Assembly (NCBI RefSeq): GCF_017377795.1
Contig: NZ_JAFRDR010000013.1
Span: 87,306-151,305 of the forward strand
Length of the DNA stretch: 64,000 nucleotides
Reading direction: 5' to 3'
Source of the DNA: Williamsia soli
GTDB taxonomy: Bacteria; Actinomycetota; Actinomycetes; Mycobacteriales; Mycobacteriaceae
In this document: positions 34,641-43,467 of the stretch, one piece after another
Numbering within the stretch: position 1 is the stretch's first letter
Layout of the letters: every line of letters starts with the position of its first letter
Program-made: the position numbers and the translations under genes
Notes under the pieces: generated by a model
What the model saw: the letters and a program-made list of their open reading frames with translations, nothing else
Told to the model about the DNA's origin: nothing
Database searches by the model: none

Positions 34641-35942
34641 ATGGCATGGGATTTCGAGACCGACCCGGAGTATCAGGCGAAACTGGACTGGGCTGATGCG
34701 TTTGTCCGCGATGAGGTGGAGCCACTCGACCATGCGTGGCCACATCTGCAGTTCGTACCCCTCGACGGAGGTCGTCGCAACGCGATCGATCCGCTCAAAG
34801 ACCAAGTCCGCCAACAAAAACTGTGGGCCACACATCTCGGTCCCGACCTCGGCGGTCAGGGTTACGGCCAGCTTCAGTTGGCCCTGCTCAACGAGATTCT
34901 CGGGCGGTCATCCTGGGCGCCGATCGTATTCGGCTGCCAAGCACCCGACACCGGCAACGCCGAGATCATCGCCCACTACGGCACCCCCGAGCAGAAGAAG
35001 CAGTACCTCCAGCCACTGCTCGACGGCGAATGCTTCTCGAGCTACTCGATGACCGAGCCGCAGGCCGGGGCCGACCCCACACAGTTCACGACCAGCGCCG
35101 TCCGAGACGGTGACCACTGGATCATCAATGGCTACAAGTACTTCTCGTCCAACGCGAAGACAGCCTCGTTCCTGATCGTCATGGTGGTGACCAATCCCGA
35201 CGTGAGCGCCTACAAGGGCATGTCGATGTTCCTGGTCCCGACGAACACACCCGGCGTGATCATCGAACGCAACGTCGGGCTCTTCGGGGAACCGATGGAT
35301 GGGGGCACGCACGCCCTCATCCACTACGACAATGTCCGGGTCCCCGACAGCGCACTGCTCGGCGGTGAGGGCCAGGCCTTCGCAGTCGCCCAAACCCGAC
35401 TCGGCGGTGGACGCATTCATCACGCCATGCGGACGATCGGCATGGCACAAAAGGCGGTCGACATGATGTGTGAGCGGGTACTGAGCCGTGAGACCGCGGG
35501 CAGCCGACTCGCGGACAAACAGTTCATCCAGGGTTTCATCGCCGACTCGTACGCTCAATTGACCCAGTTCCGGCTGTTCGTGCTCAACACCGCCTGGAAG
35601 ATCGACAAGTACAACGATTACAAGAAGGTCCGCAAAGACATCGCCACGGCGAAAGTCATCATGCCGACCGTCTTGCATGACATCGCCTGGCGCGCAATGC
35701 AAGTTCATGGAGCGTTGGGTGTCACGAACGAGATGCCGTTCTTGACGATGGTTCATGGTGCCGCCGTGATGGGGCTCGCAGACGGTCCTACCGAGGTCCA
35801 CAAGGTCACCGTGGCCAAGCAGGTCTTGCGCGACTACAAAGCCACTGACGACCTCTGGCCCACCGAGTGGATTCCCAGGAAAGAAGCGGCCGCAAGGGCC
35901 AAATACGCCGAATACCTCGAACTGGAAGTGGGGAACCTGTGA
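34641..35942 (+). CDS. Acyl-CoA dehydrogenase (ACAD10/11- or LvaC-like)
   Basis: A 433-residue flavoprotein. It has SMTEPQAGADPTQF for flavin binding and the C-terminal GLADGPTEVHKVTVAKQVL, the signature of the ACAD10/ACAD11 branch rather than the usual IYEGTSEI. In that branch the enzyme works with an APH-like kinase: the kinase phosphorylates a 4-hydroxyacyl-CoA and the dehydrogenase-like protein eliminates phosphate to give an enoyl-CoA. The kinase gene follows here with a 4-bp overlap. An AGGAGG site precedes ATG 34641. Confidence 0.9.
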   Translation: MAWDFETDPEYQAKLDWADAFVRDEVEPLDHAWPHLQFVPLDGGRRNAIDPLKDQVRQQKLWATHLGPDLGGQGYGQLQLALLNEILGRSSWAPIVFGCQAPDTGNAEIIAHYGTPEQKKQYLQPLLDGECFSSYSMTEPQAGADPTQFTTSAVRDGDHWIINGYKYFSSNAKTASFLIVMVVTNPDVSAYKGMSMFLVPTNTPGVIIERNVGLFGEPMDGGTHALIHYDNVRVPDSALLGGEGQAFAVAQTRLGGGRIHHAMRTIGMAQKAVDMMCERVLSRETAGSRLADKQFIQGFIADSYAQLTQFRLFVLNTAWKIDKYNDYKKVRKDIATAKVIMPTVLHDIAWRAMQVHGALGVTNEMPFLTMVHGAAVMGLADGPTEVHKVTVAKQVLRDYKATDDLWPTEWIPRKEAAARAKYAEYLELEVGNL

Positions 35943-36958
35943 TCGACACCGCCAAACTCGCCGCCTGGATGGACGAAGCCGACCTACCGGGAAAGGGTGA
36001 GCCTCTCGACGCACGTTTCCTTTCCGGCGGAACTCAGAACGAGATCTACGAGATCGTCCGTGGGGAGAGCACTTGCGTGATCAGGCTGCCACCGGCAGCG
36101 GCACCGGCAACCCGCGATGAGGGGATCATGCGCGAGTGGCGGATCATCGAGGCTCTCGACGGTACGGACGTGCCGCACACCAAGGCGATCGCCGCCTGCT
36201 CCGACACGTCCGTGCTCGGAAGATCGTTCTATCTCATGGGATTCGTCGACGGCTGGTCGCCGATGAACAACAAGCAGTGGCGCGAACCGTTCACGAGCGA
36301 TCCGGAATTGCGAAAAGGTTTGGCCTATCAGCTCGCCGAAGGCATCGCACTGCTCTCGAAGGTCGACTGGCAAGCGAAGGGTCTGCAGGATCTCGGCCGC
36401 CCGGACGGGTTTCACGAGCGCCAGGTGAGCCGCTGGACCCGGTTCTTTGACCGGGTGAAGGGTCGAGACCTGGAGGGGATGGACGAGGCCACCGCGTGGC
36501 TCAATGCGCACAAGCCACTCGACTTCATCCCGGGTCTCATGCACGGGGACTATCAGTTCGCGAACGTCATGTTCAAGGACGGTGCGCCGGCGCAACTCGA
36601 CGCCATCGTCGACTGGGAGATGGGCACCGTCGGTGACCCGAAATTGGATCTGGCCTGGATGGTGCAGGGGTGGCCCGAGGACACGAATGCACCGGAGGCC
36701 GCCACCTCGAGCTATGTGGACCTACAGGGGATGCCGTCGAGAGAACAGATGATCGATCACTACTCAGAGGTCTCGGGACGTCAGGTCGACGACCTCGACT
36801 ATTACCTGGTGCTCGCCAAATGGAAACTCGCCATTGTTCTCGAACAGGGCTTCCAACGTGCCGGTGACAATCATCAACTCCAGTCGTACGGTCCGCTCGT
36901 GCCACGGTTGATGAAAGAAGCCGCCGACTTCGCAGAATCGAGTGATTACGCATCATGA
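35939..36958 (+). CDS. APH-family kinase, probably hydroxyacyl-CoA kinase (LvaA/ACAD10-11 kinase-like)
   Basis: A 339-residue protein of the aminoglycoside phosphotransferase fold. It has the catalytic loop HGDYQFAN (H202, D204, N209) and the metal-binding DWE (D225). Antibiotic resistance is unlikely: it is coupled by a 4-bp overlap to an ACAD10/11-type dehydrogenase and followed by an enoyl-CoA hydratase. In levulinate catabolism LvaA phosphorylates 4-hydroxyvaleryl-CoA for the dehydrogenase partner. GTG start 35939. Confidence 0.85.
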   Translation: MIDTAKLAAWMDEADLPGKGEPLDARFLSGGTQNEIYEIVRGESTCVIRLPPAAAPATRDEGIMREWRIIEALDGTDVPHTKAIAACSDTSVLGRSFYLMGFVDGWSPMNNKQWREPFTSDPELRKGLAYQLAEGIALLSKVDWQAKGLQDLGRPDGFHERQVSRWTRFFDRVKGRDLEGMDEATAWLNAHKPLDFIPGLMHGDYQFANVMFKDGAPAQLDAIVDWEMGTVGDPKLDLAWMVQGWPEDTNAPEAATSSYVDLQGMPSREQMIDHYSEVSGRQVDDLDYYLVLAKWKLAIVLEQGFQRAGDNHQLQSYGPLVPRLMKEAADFAESSDYAS

Positions 36959-37725
36959 CCACAGGAACCCAAGAAGTCGAACTGGTCCAGGAACGACGCG
37001 GACCGATCACAATTTTGCGCCTGAACCGTCCGGACGCCCGAAATGCGCTCAATGTCAGTTTGATTCAGGGTATCGGTGCGGCAGCGCTCGAGGCCGAATC
37101 AGATCCGGAGATCCGGGCGATCGTTCTCACCGGTACCGGCGATCGCGCCTTCTGCGCCGGAATGGATCTGCGCGCGTTCGCCGACGGTGGCGACTTCTAT
37201 TCCGAAGGCTTCGAAAGGCTCACTGAAGGACAACTGTCCATTCCTGTCATCGGCGCCGCCAACGGCACGGCGATCGGCGGTGGACTCGAACTCCTCCTCG
37301 GCTGCGACGTGATCGTGTCCTCGACGCAGGCGAAGTTCGGCCTGCCTGAGTGCAAGCGCGGCATGTTCCCCGGCGGTGGTGGCACGAACATCGGGACCCG
37401 CATCCCGCTGGGCGTCGCCCTGGAGATGACTCTCACCGGAGACTTCATCACCGCGGAGCGGGCCTATGACATTGGTCTGGTCAATGCCCTGGCGGCCCCG
37501 GACGCGGTACTCGAGACCGCCATCGGCTACGCCGAGCGAATCGCCGCCAACGCGCCGCTGAGCCTCGCCGCATGCAAGGACCTGGTCCGACTCGCGGTGT
37601 CCAACAGCGAGAGTGTCCCGGAACGTCTCGGACAGTGGCGGACCACCGTCTTCTCCAGCAGCGACGCGAAAGAGGGCGCAATGGCGTTCATCGAGAAGCG
37701 AAGCCCGAACTGGCAGGGTCGGTAG
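36955..37725 (+). CDS. Enoyl-CoA hydratase
   Basis: A 256-residue crotonase-fold protein with both hydratase glutamates in place, in GLPECKRG and VALEMTLTGD, and the oxyanion motif ANGTAIGGG. It probably hydrates the enoyl-CoA delivered by the preceding kinase/dehydrogenase pair. ATG 36955 overlaps the kinase stop by 4 bp. Confidence 0.92.
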   Translation: MTTGTQEVELVQERRGPITILRLNRPDARNALNVSLIQGIGAAALEAESDPEIRAIVLTGTGDRAFCAGMDLRAFADGGDFYSEGFERLTEGQLSIPVIGAANGTAIGGGLELLLGCDVIVSSTQAKFGLPECKRGMFPGGGGTNIGTRIPLGVALEMTLTGDFITAERAYDIGLVNALAAPDAVLETAIGYAERIAANAPLSLAACKDLVRLAVSNSESVPERLGQWRTTVFSSSDAKEGAMAFIEKRSPNWQGR

Positions 37726-37732
37726 CTCCCTC

Positions 37733-38713
37733 GTGCGCGCGATTGTCTGCTCGAGTTATGGTGCACCAGAATCTCTGCGGATCGAGGATCTGCCGTCGAC
37801 CCCGTTGAAGAAGGGCGAGATTCGGGTCGCCGTGGTCGCGGCCGCGGCCAACTTTCCCGACGTGTTGCTGATCGCAGGTGACTATCAGATCAAGGTCCCA
37901 CCTCCGTTCGTGCCCGGCAGCGAGTTCGCCGGCGTGATCACCGAGGTCTCATCCGACGTCGACGGGCGCTTGATCGGCACCCGGGTCACGGGAACCGGAC
38001 TCATCGGAGCTTTCGCGGAGGAGATCGTGGTCCGCGCCGACAAGGTGAGCTCGATCGCGGACGGCGTCGACGAACGCATCGCCGCTGCCTTCGGGGTGGC
38101 CCATCGCACGGCCTACCACTCACTGCGGTCGGTCGCCCGCGTCGGCTCCGGCGATCGACTCATCGTTCTCGGCGCCGGTGGCGGTGTGGGCCTGGCCGCC
38201 GTCCAACTCGGCGTCCTGCTCGGGGCCGAGGTCACTGCGGTCGCATCGTCATCGGACAAGCTGGCGGTCGCCCAGCGTTACGGCGCGGCCCACCTCATCA
38301 ATCATCGCGAGTCAGATGTGCGGACAGCGCTGCGCGCCGTTCTGCCCGACGGTGCCGATGCGGTGATCGATCCCGTGGGCGGCAAGCTCTCGGAGCCGGC
38401 CCTTCGTTCACTGGCCAGAGGCGGACGATTCGTCACCATCGGGTACGCATCCGGAGAGATCCCGGCCATCCCCCTGAATCTGGTTCTTGTCAAAGGAATC
38501 CACATCGCCGGCTTCCAGTTCCAGGATGTGCCGCCAGAAGAGTTTACCCGCAACGAATCCGAGCTCACCGACCTACTCGTGAAGCAACGAGTCGTCCCTC
38601 ATGTCGGAGCGTCCTACGCACTGCACGACACCGCGAAAGCCCTTCGGCTGGTCGCTGACGGGCACGCGGTCGGCAAGGTCCTGATCGAGATCAACCGAGG
38701 GGAATCGACATGA
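37733..38713 (+). CDS. NADPH:quinone oxidoreductase-like MDR enzyme
   Basis: A 326-residue medium-chain reductase without zinc ligands. It has the ANFPDVLLIAGDYQ motif of the quinone-oxidoreductase branch and GAGGGVGLAAVQLG for NADPH. It may reduce an enone or enoyl-CoA double bond. GTG 37733 was chosen by family fit, 7 bp after the hydratase stop. It overlaps the next SDR by 4 bp. Confidence 0.9.
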   Translation: MRAIVCSSYGAPESLRIEDLPSTPLKKGEIRVAVVAAAANFPDVLLIAGDYQIKVPPPFVPGSEFAGVITEVSSDVDGRLIGTRVTGTGLIGAFAEEIVVRADKVSSIADGVDERIAAAFGVAHRTAYHSLRSVARVGSGDRLIVLGAGGGVGLAAVQLGVLLGAEVTAVASSSDKLAVAQRYGAAHLINHRESDVRTALRAVLPDGADAVIDPVGGKLSEPALRSLARGGRFVTIGYASGEIPAIPLNLVLVKGIHIAGFQFQDVPPEEFTRNESELTDLLVKQRVVPHVGASYALHDTAKALRLVADGHAVGKVLIEINRGEST

Positions 38714-39459
38714 CAACACTCGAGGGCAAAGTCGCTTTCGTCGCCGGCGCGAGCCGCGGCATCGGAGCGGCGATCGCAAGGGCACTCGCGGAATCCGGTG
38801 CGGCCGTTGCCGTCGCCGCCCGAAGCGAGAAGGAAGGCAGGGTGCCCGGGACCATCGGTTCTGTGGCCGGCCGAATCGTCGACAGCGGTGGGCGTGCCGT
38901 CGCGGTGCCGTGCGACGTGACCGACGAAGAATCGGTCGACGCCGCGATCGCGACGACCGTCGAAGAGTTCGGCGGGCTCGATATCGTCGTCGCCAATGCC
39001 GGGGTGCTCTGGCTGGGCCCCATCGACACAACACCTCTCAAACGGTGGCAGCTGTGCCTCGACGTGAACCTGACCGGAGTTTTTCTGGTGACGAAGGCAG
39101 CGATCCCGCACCTGCGAGCACGCGGAGGCGGTTCGCTGATCGCGGTGACCACCACCGGCGTCGACATGATCGACCGGGGGTCGAACGCCTACTGGGTGTC
39201 GAAGTCCGCGGTCGAACGGCTTTACCTCGGTCTCGCGAGCGACCTGTCGACCGACAACATCGCGGTGAACTGCCTTAGCCCGTCACGGATTGTGCTCACC
39301 GAAGGCTGGGCGGCCGCCGGTGGCGGACAGAAGATTCCACCGGAGGCAATCGAACCGCCCGAGACGATGGGCAGGGCAGCCGCGCTGCTCGCAGTGCAGG
39401 ACGCCTCCGGCATCACCGGCACTGTCCAACGATCGGAAATCTTGGTTCCCAGGGTTTGA
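38710..39459 (+). CDS. Short-chain dehydrogenase/reductase
   Basis: A 249-residue SDR with VAGASRGIG, NAGVLW and YWVSK. The tail (RSEILVPRV) departs from the usual GxxxxVDGG end. It is the last gene of the operon 34641-39459 and most likely oxidises the hydroxyacyl-CoA formed by the hydratase, or a related alcohol. It converges with the SnoaL-like gene over a 15-bp gap. Confidence 0.9.
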   Translation: MTTLEGKVAFVAGASRGIGAAIARALAESGAAVAVAARSEKEGRVPGTIGSVAGRIVDSGGRAVAVPCDVTDEESVDAAIATTVEEFGGLDIVVANAGVLWLGPIDTTPLKRWQLCLDVNLTGVFLVTKAAIPHLRARGGGSLIAVTTTGVDMIDRGSNAYWVSKSAVERLYLGLASDLSTDNIAVNCLSPSRIVLTEGWAAAGGGQKIPPEAIEPPETMGRAAALLAVQDASGITGTVQRSEILVPRV

Positions 39460-39474
39460 ACCGATGCCGTACGG

Positions 39475-40038
39475 TCACCAACGAGCAGGCGCGGGTACGT
39501 CCAGGGTGAGCGGCCGCTCGTAGGACAAGTCGGTGCGATCACGGGTACCCACCTGGTAGCCCTTCTTCGTGAAGAAGGGTGACTTCAGGACGCGAGCGTC
39601 GCCGACGAACATGGCCTCCACCGTCGATCGGCGAAGCACGATGCGCCACTGATCATCCCGCCGTTCGAGACGGTCCAGGTACCGACCGCTGATGAACTGC
39701 GCGGTGGTTCCGTCGGTGCCGATCAGGACGACGATGACATAGCTCTCGGCATGTGCCGTGTCACCCTCTATGTGACACGAATGCGTGGTGATGTTGTGGG
39801 TGTGGACCACCGATGTCGACGCGTGAGCCGAGTTCGCCCACTCACCGTATTCGGGACCGATATTGGTGGCATACCCGTGCTCATCGATTGCATCCTCGTG
39901 ATACGCCGCAGTGATGAGGTCAATGTCATGCCGGTCGCAGCCCCTGGCGTGGCGGGCGACGCAATCGAGGATGGCCACGCGATCCTTGAGGTAGCGGACA
40001 TCTTCGAACAGGGTCTGCAACCTGGTCTCTGAACTCAT
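39475..40038 (-). CDS. SnoaL/NTF2-like protein
   Basis: A 187-residue protein of the SnoaL-like cone fold, with the opening RYLKDRVAILDCVARHARGCDRH (interrupted here by no gap) and later HNITTHSCHIEGD. Such proteins are dehydratases, isomerases, small hydroxylases or oxygenase beta-subunit relatives. ATG 40038 has a clear AGGAGA site. It is divergent from the TetR gene at 40187 with a palindrome between them, and therefore probably under its control. Confidence 0.82.
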   Translation of the reverse strand: MSSETRLQTLFEDVRYLKDRVAILDCVARHARGCDRHDIDLITAAYHEDAIDEHGYATNIGPEYGEWANSAHASTSVVHTHNITTHSCHIEGDTAHAESYVIVVLIGTDGTTAQFISGRYLDRLERRDDQWRIVLRRSTVEAMFVGDARVLKSPFFTKKGYQVGTRDRTDLSYERPLTLDVPAPARW

Positions 40039-40120
40039 CTCGTTCTCCTTGCCGCGGCGCCGAGTCGCCGACGGGATCGAACCGGGAACGGCCGCAAGAT
40101 GTTCGAGCGGCCAAATACCA

Positions 40121-40136
40121 CTATACAGTCGTATAG
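40121..40136. promoter_or_regulatory. CTATAC-N4-GTATAG palindrome (likely operator of TetR at 40187)
   Basis: CTATAC-AGTC-GTATAG, perfect 6-bp arms, 83 bp upstream of the SnoaL-like start and 51 bp upstream of the TetR start. The same sequence type recurs twice at 41836-41880, and the TetR gene lies between, which supports a local regulon. Confidence 0.65.
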
Positions 40137-40186
40137 CATCCGTGGGGTGCGAAAATACCTTCAATCGACTGAGTGGGGTATTGGAC

Positions 40187-40801
40187 ATGGCACCATCGAC
40201 ACGGCGTGTAGGAGCGCAGACGTCGAAGACCAGGGACGCGATTCTCGACTGCGTGGAGAAGCTCATGATCAGGGAGGGCTACCCCAGCGTCACCTATCGA
40301 GTGCTCGCCGCAGAAGCCGGCGTGACCCCGAGCCTGGTTCAGTACTACTTCCCCACCCTGGACGCCATCTTCGTCTCGGCGCTGCAACGACGGACCGCCG
40401 AGAACGTGCAGCGTCTGCGCGACGCACTCGCGAACCGTCCGGACGAGATCCTGCACGTGATGTGGGAGTTCAGCCGGCGAGAGGCAACCGGAGCCCTGGT
40501 GACCGAGTTCATGGCGCTGGGCAACCACCGCAAGACGGTCGGCGTGGAGATCGCTCGGGTCACCGAGGAAATTCGTCAGGTACAAATCGAGGCCCTACGC
40601 GCACACGAGAGTGCGTCGACAGCGGTGGAGAAGTCGCTGTCGGCGGGCGCGCTGGTCGCACTGATCTCCGGTGTACCAAAGATGCTGAGCCTCGAGAAGG
40701 GCGTCGGGATCACCACCGCGCACGACGACGTGGTGTCGGCATTCGAGTCGTACATCGACACGGTGGAACCGCTGAAACCGAAGGCACGGCGCACAGACTG
40801 A
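40187..40801 (+). CDS. TetR-family transcriptional regulator
   Basis: A 204-residue regulator with a helix-turn-helix at about residues 36-55 (TYRVLAAEAGVTPSLVQYYF). It probably recognises CTATAC-N4-GTATAG, found upstream of itself and of the divergent SnoaL-like gene, and in the divergent promoter of the F420-type oxidoreductase and the dioxygenase. Longer in-frame starts exist upstream but would cross the palindrome; ATG 40187 fits the family. The ligand is unknown. Confidence 0.9.
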   Translation: MAPSTRRVGAQTSKTRDAILDCVEKLMIREGYPSVTYRVLAAEAGVTPSLVQYYFPTLDAIFVSALQRRTAENVQRLRDALANRPDEILHVMWEFSRREATGALVTEFMALGNHRKTVGVEIARVTEEIRQVQIEALRAHESASTAVEKSLSAGALVALISGVPKMLSLEKGVGITTAHDDVVSAFESYIDTVEPLKPKARRTD

Positions 40802-40805
40802 GCAG

Positions 40806-41729
40806 TCAGGCGTCGGTGGAAGCCAGTTCACGAAGAAGCGCCCTGGTACGTCCGGCGGATGCACGCGGGTCGGGTCCGACAGGCGTCACCGCCGCCCAGA
40901 CGTCTGTGGCGCCGGCATCGAGCAGGCCTTGCAGCTGCACCCGCACCGATTCCTCGTTTCCGAAAATGGCGACGTCTTCCGGGTGGGCCGCTCCGCCGGC
41001 GCCGATGATTCTTTGGTAGTTGGGCATTCCGGCGTAGACCCCGGACGTCGCCGCGACCGCGGCACGCGCCTCGTCGACGTCGTCATGAACCGCAACCGGC
41101 AACCCGGCGACGATCCGGGGTTCAGGCCGTCCCGCCGCTGCGGCGGCAGCACGGATCGCGGGCGCGATGCGCGATTCGATCACTTGTGCCGATGCCATCC
41201 ACAACACGGTTCCGTCCGCCAACTCCCCTGCCACACGCAACATCCGAGGGGACATCGCCGACAGCAGTACAGGCACCCGGTGCACCACGGAGACCATCCG
41301 ACCTGCGCTCGCGACCCTCCACTCCCGGCCTTGCATGGCCACGTCCTCACCACGCAACAGCGCCGTGATGATCTCGACGTACTCCTCTGTGTTGAGACCG
41401 GGTCGCTCGTAGGACAGCCCGTAGACGTCTTCGACAAGCGAACCGTGAGAGGGGCCCAAGCCCACGGTGATCCCGGGGCGGCCCATGGCCTCGGCGACAG
41501 CGGCCACCCGGTTGGCCTGCAACAGCGGATGGCACGGATACGTCTGCAGGACAGCCGTGCCCAGCTCGATGGTGGACGTCTCACGACCCGCGACCGTGAG
41601 GGCGGCCAATGGGTCACCGGCGACCGAACTCGCATACCAGAGCGACGAGAATCCGTCCGCCTCGGCGCGTTGCGCCTGCTTCACGATCTTGTCAGTGGAC
41701 GAGGCCCCGCCGGTCAATCCAATTCTCAT
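40806..41729 (-). CDS. LLM-class (luciferase-like) oxidoreductase, probably F420-dependent
   Basis: A 307-residue TIM-barrel oxidoreductase. MRIGLTGGAS, the strand IELGTAVLQTYPCHPLLQAN and VGLGPSHG are features of a mycobacterial-type F420-dependent group. It differs clearly from the one at 23625. ATG 41729 has an AGAGGG site. It is divergent from the dioxygenase at 41915 and shares with it two copies of the CTATAC-type operator. Confidence 0.87.
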   Translation of the reverse strand: MRIGLTGGASSTDKIVKQAQRAEADGFSSLWYASSVAGDPLAALTVAGRETSTIELGTAVLQTYPCHPLLQANRVAAVAEAMGRPGITVGLGPSHGSLVEDVYGLSYERPGLNTEEYVEIITALLRGEDVAMQGREWRVASAGRMVSVVHRVPVLLSAMSPRMLRVAGELADGTVLWMASAQVIESRIAPAIRAAAAAAGRPEPRIVAGLPVAVHDDVDEARAAVAATSGVYAGMPNYQRIIGAGGAAHPEDVAIFGNEESVRVQLQGLLDAGATDVWAAVTPVGPDPRASAGRTRALLRELASTDA

Positions 41730-41835
41730 GATGCATCCCTCTTCGCCGGAGCTATCGGACATCGCGCCGATCTTGCCGGACTGATCCCGATCGCGTTCTC
41801 GGCCAGATCTTTCGACCAATTGATTCACTTCATTG

Positions 41836-41880
41836 CTGTACGAGTGTATGGTTCATTTCACATGCTATACGACTGTATGG
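41836..41880. promoter_or_regulatory. Two CTATAC-N4-GTATAG-type palindromes in a divergent promoter
   Basis: 41836-41851 CTGTAC-GAGT-GTATGG and 41865-41880 CTATAC-GACT-GTATGG, each with 5 of 6 or fewer paired arm positions but the same spacing and core as the perfect copy at 40121. Centres are 29 bp apart. They lie in the 185-bp region between the F420-type oxidoreductase (41729) and the dioxygenase (41915). Confidence 0.6.
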
Positions 41881-41914
41881 CAAGTGCCGCGCTCGTATCG
41901 CCGAAGGAGCACCG

Positions 41915-42748
41915 ATGTTCGACGCAGTCACCCCGATCACCCCGGCCATTGGAATCGAGGTCACCGGAGTTTCGGGCGAATCCCTTGCAAATCCCGATGC
42001 CGCCGCGTGGTGTCGAACCGCACTGGACGACCACGGGGTCGTGCTGTTCCGCGAGTGCCACATCGGCGATGACGCGCTGGTGTCACTCAGTCGTCTGCTC
42101 GGCGACGTGGTGATCGCCCCTGTCGGAGGCCAAAAGAATCATCCCGAGATCTCGACCATCAGTCTCGACCCTGCCAAAACCGTTCTTGCCGCCTACAATT
42201 CGGGAACGTTTCATTGGCACATCGACGGCGCCACCGACGCCATCCCACAAAAGGCCACACTGCTGACAGCGCTCGAGGTATCGGCCGAGGGTGGCGATAC
42301 GGAGTTCGCGAACACCTACGCGGCGTACGAAGCCCTCTCCGCCGACGAGAAGGCCGAGATCGAGGGGCTGGAGGTCGTACACAGCTTCGCCACGGCTCAG
42401 CGTCTCGCGAACCCCGACCCCACCGAGAAGCAGAAGGCCGCATGGGCCCGCGTCCCCAGTCGAATCCATCCACTCGTGTGGACACGGCGGAACGGCCGCA
42501 GATCGCTGCTCATCGGAGCCACTGCGGGCGAAGTAGTCGGCAAGTCCGCATCCGAAGGACGTGCACCTCTCGACCGCCTCCTCGAATGGTCCACCGGGCC
42601 CCAGTTCGCCCTGCGTCAGCATTGGCGCCGAGGTGACCTGGTCCTCTGGGACAACACCGGCATGCTCCACAGGGCAATCCCGTACACCCCCAGCTCACCC
42701 CGGCTCATGCACCGCACCACCCTCCTCGGGGAGGAGGTCGTGGCCTGA
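41915..42748 (+). CDS. TauD/TfdA-family Fe(II)/2-oxoglutarate-dependent dioxygenase, second copy
   Basis: A 277-residue enzyme with iron ligands H102 and D104 (WHID) and H266 (MHRT). It aligns along its length with the dioxygenase at 15147, including GGDTEFANTYAAYE and WDNTGMLHRA, so the two are diverged paralogues. This one stands alone behind the CTATAC-type operators rather than the GAGAAT type. AGGAG precedes ATG 41915. It may act on a related substrate. Confidence 0.9.
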   Translation: MFDAVTPITPAIGIEVTGVSGESLANPDAAAWCRTALDDHGVVLFRECHIGDDALVSLSRLLGDVVIAPVGGQKNHPEISTISLDPAKTVLAAYNSGTFHWHIDGATDAIPQKATLLTALEVSAEGGDTEFANTYAAYEALSADEKAEIEGLEVVHSFATAQRLANPDPTEKQKAAWARVPSRIHPLVWTRRNGRRSLLIGATAGEVVGKSASEGRAPLDRLLEWSTGPQFALRQHWRRGDLVLWDNTGMLHRAIPYTPSSPRLMHRTTLLGEEVVA

Positions 42749-42755
42749 CATCTGG

Positions 42756-43385
42756 TCAAAGATGTTGCAGCACTCCGTCACCGACTACCGACAGGTCGCT
42801 CGACCGGAACCGCTCGGTAACGGTGACCTCTCCGCTCGCGGTGGGAGCCGCGGCGGCGAGGGCCTGCGCCTTGAACATCCGTGCAGCGTTACTGAGCTGA
42901 TGTTCGAGCGGGGACAGCCGACGATCGATCGACGTCACGCCCGACCGGCCCCACATCATGATGTCCGTGGCGCCACGTTCCAGGGCGCGTTCAACACCTT
43001 CTTCCAACCGCGGATCGTTCTCGCAGAGTTCGCCGGCCACCACCACCGCATGCGGCCAGGGCGTGTGGTCGCTGGAGGTCAGAGCGGCCCGAAGATCAGG
43101 TGCGAGTGCGGATTCGAGGTCGAGAACCCTTGCTCCCAGTATTTCCAGGGGCCTGGGGTCCGAGTCATCGGCGACGAGCGTGGTGACTGACCAGCCCGCC
43201 ATCATCCGGTCGAAGAGAAGGCCACCGGCATGTGCGATGACCGCCTTCGTCGTCGGGCCGAGTACCGCCAACCTGTATCGAAGGTGACGCGCCTGTGCGC
43301 GGCGGCGTTCACCGTTGATGCGACGAATCGCGTCGCGCTGACTCTCGGACAAATCGGTCTTTTCGGGCATCAGGGGTCCGTTCAT
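42756..43385 (-). CDS. Uncharacterised protein, paralogue of the gene at 43468
   Basis: A 209-residue protein that I do not recognise. Its core HAGGLLFDRMMAGWSVTT, then PRPLEILGARVLDLESAL, a middle RGATDIMMWG and a helical NAARMFKAQALAAAAP correspond closely to the next upstream gene product. The pattern of strands and helices suggests a small alpha/beta fold; there is no signal peptide or membrane segment. The start is uncertain (ATG 43385 or 43370, neither with a good ribosome site). It is the last gene of a set led by the TetR gene at 44573. Confidence 0.7.
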   Translation of the reverse strand: MNGPLMPEKTDLSESQRDAIRRINGERRRAQARHLRYRLAVLGPTTKAVIAHAGGLLFDRMMAGWSVTTLVADDSDPRPLEILGARVLDLESALAPDLRAALTSSDHTPWPHAVVVAGELCENDPRLEEGVERALERGATDIMMWGRSGVTSIDRRLSPLEHQLSNAARMFKAQALAAAAPTASGEVTVTERFRSSDLSVVGDGVLQHL

Positions 43386-43467
43386 ACTGTGATGTCGAAA
43401 TGATTGACCCCCTTGGCGTGTCCACTCCCCCGAGGCACACACGGTTCGGCCTACTGGCCACCGTCAC

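Noticed and set aside
35939..36958. Aminoglycoside resistance gene
   Set aside because: The fold is shared, but overlap with an ACAD10/11-type dehydrogenase and the following enoyl-CoA hydratase point to acyl-CoA metabolism.
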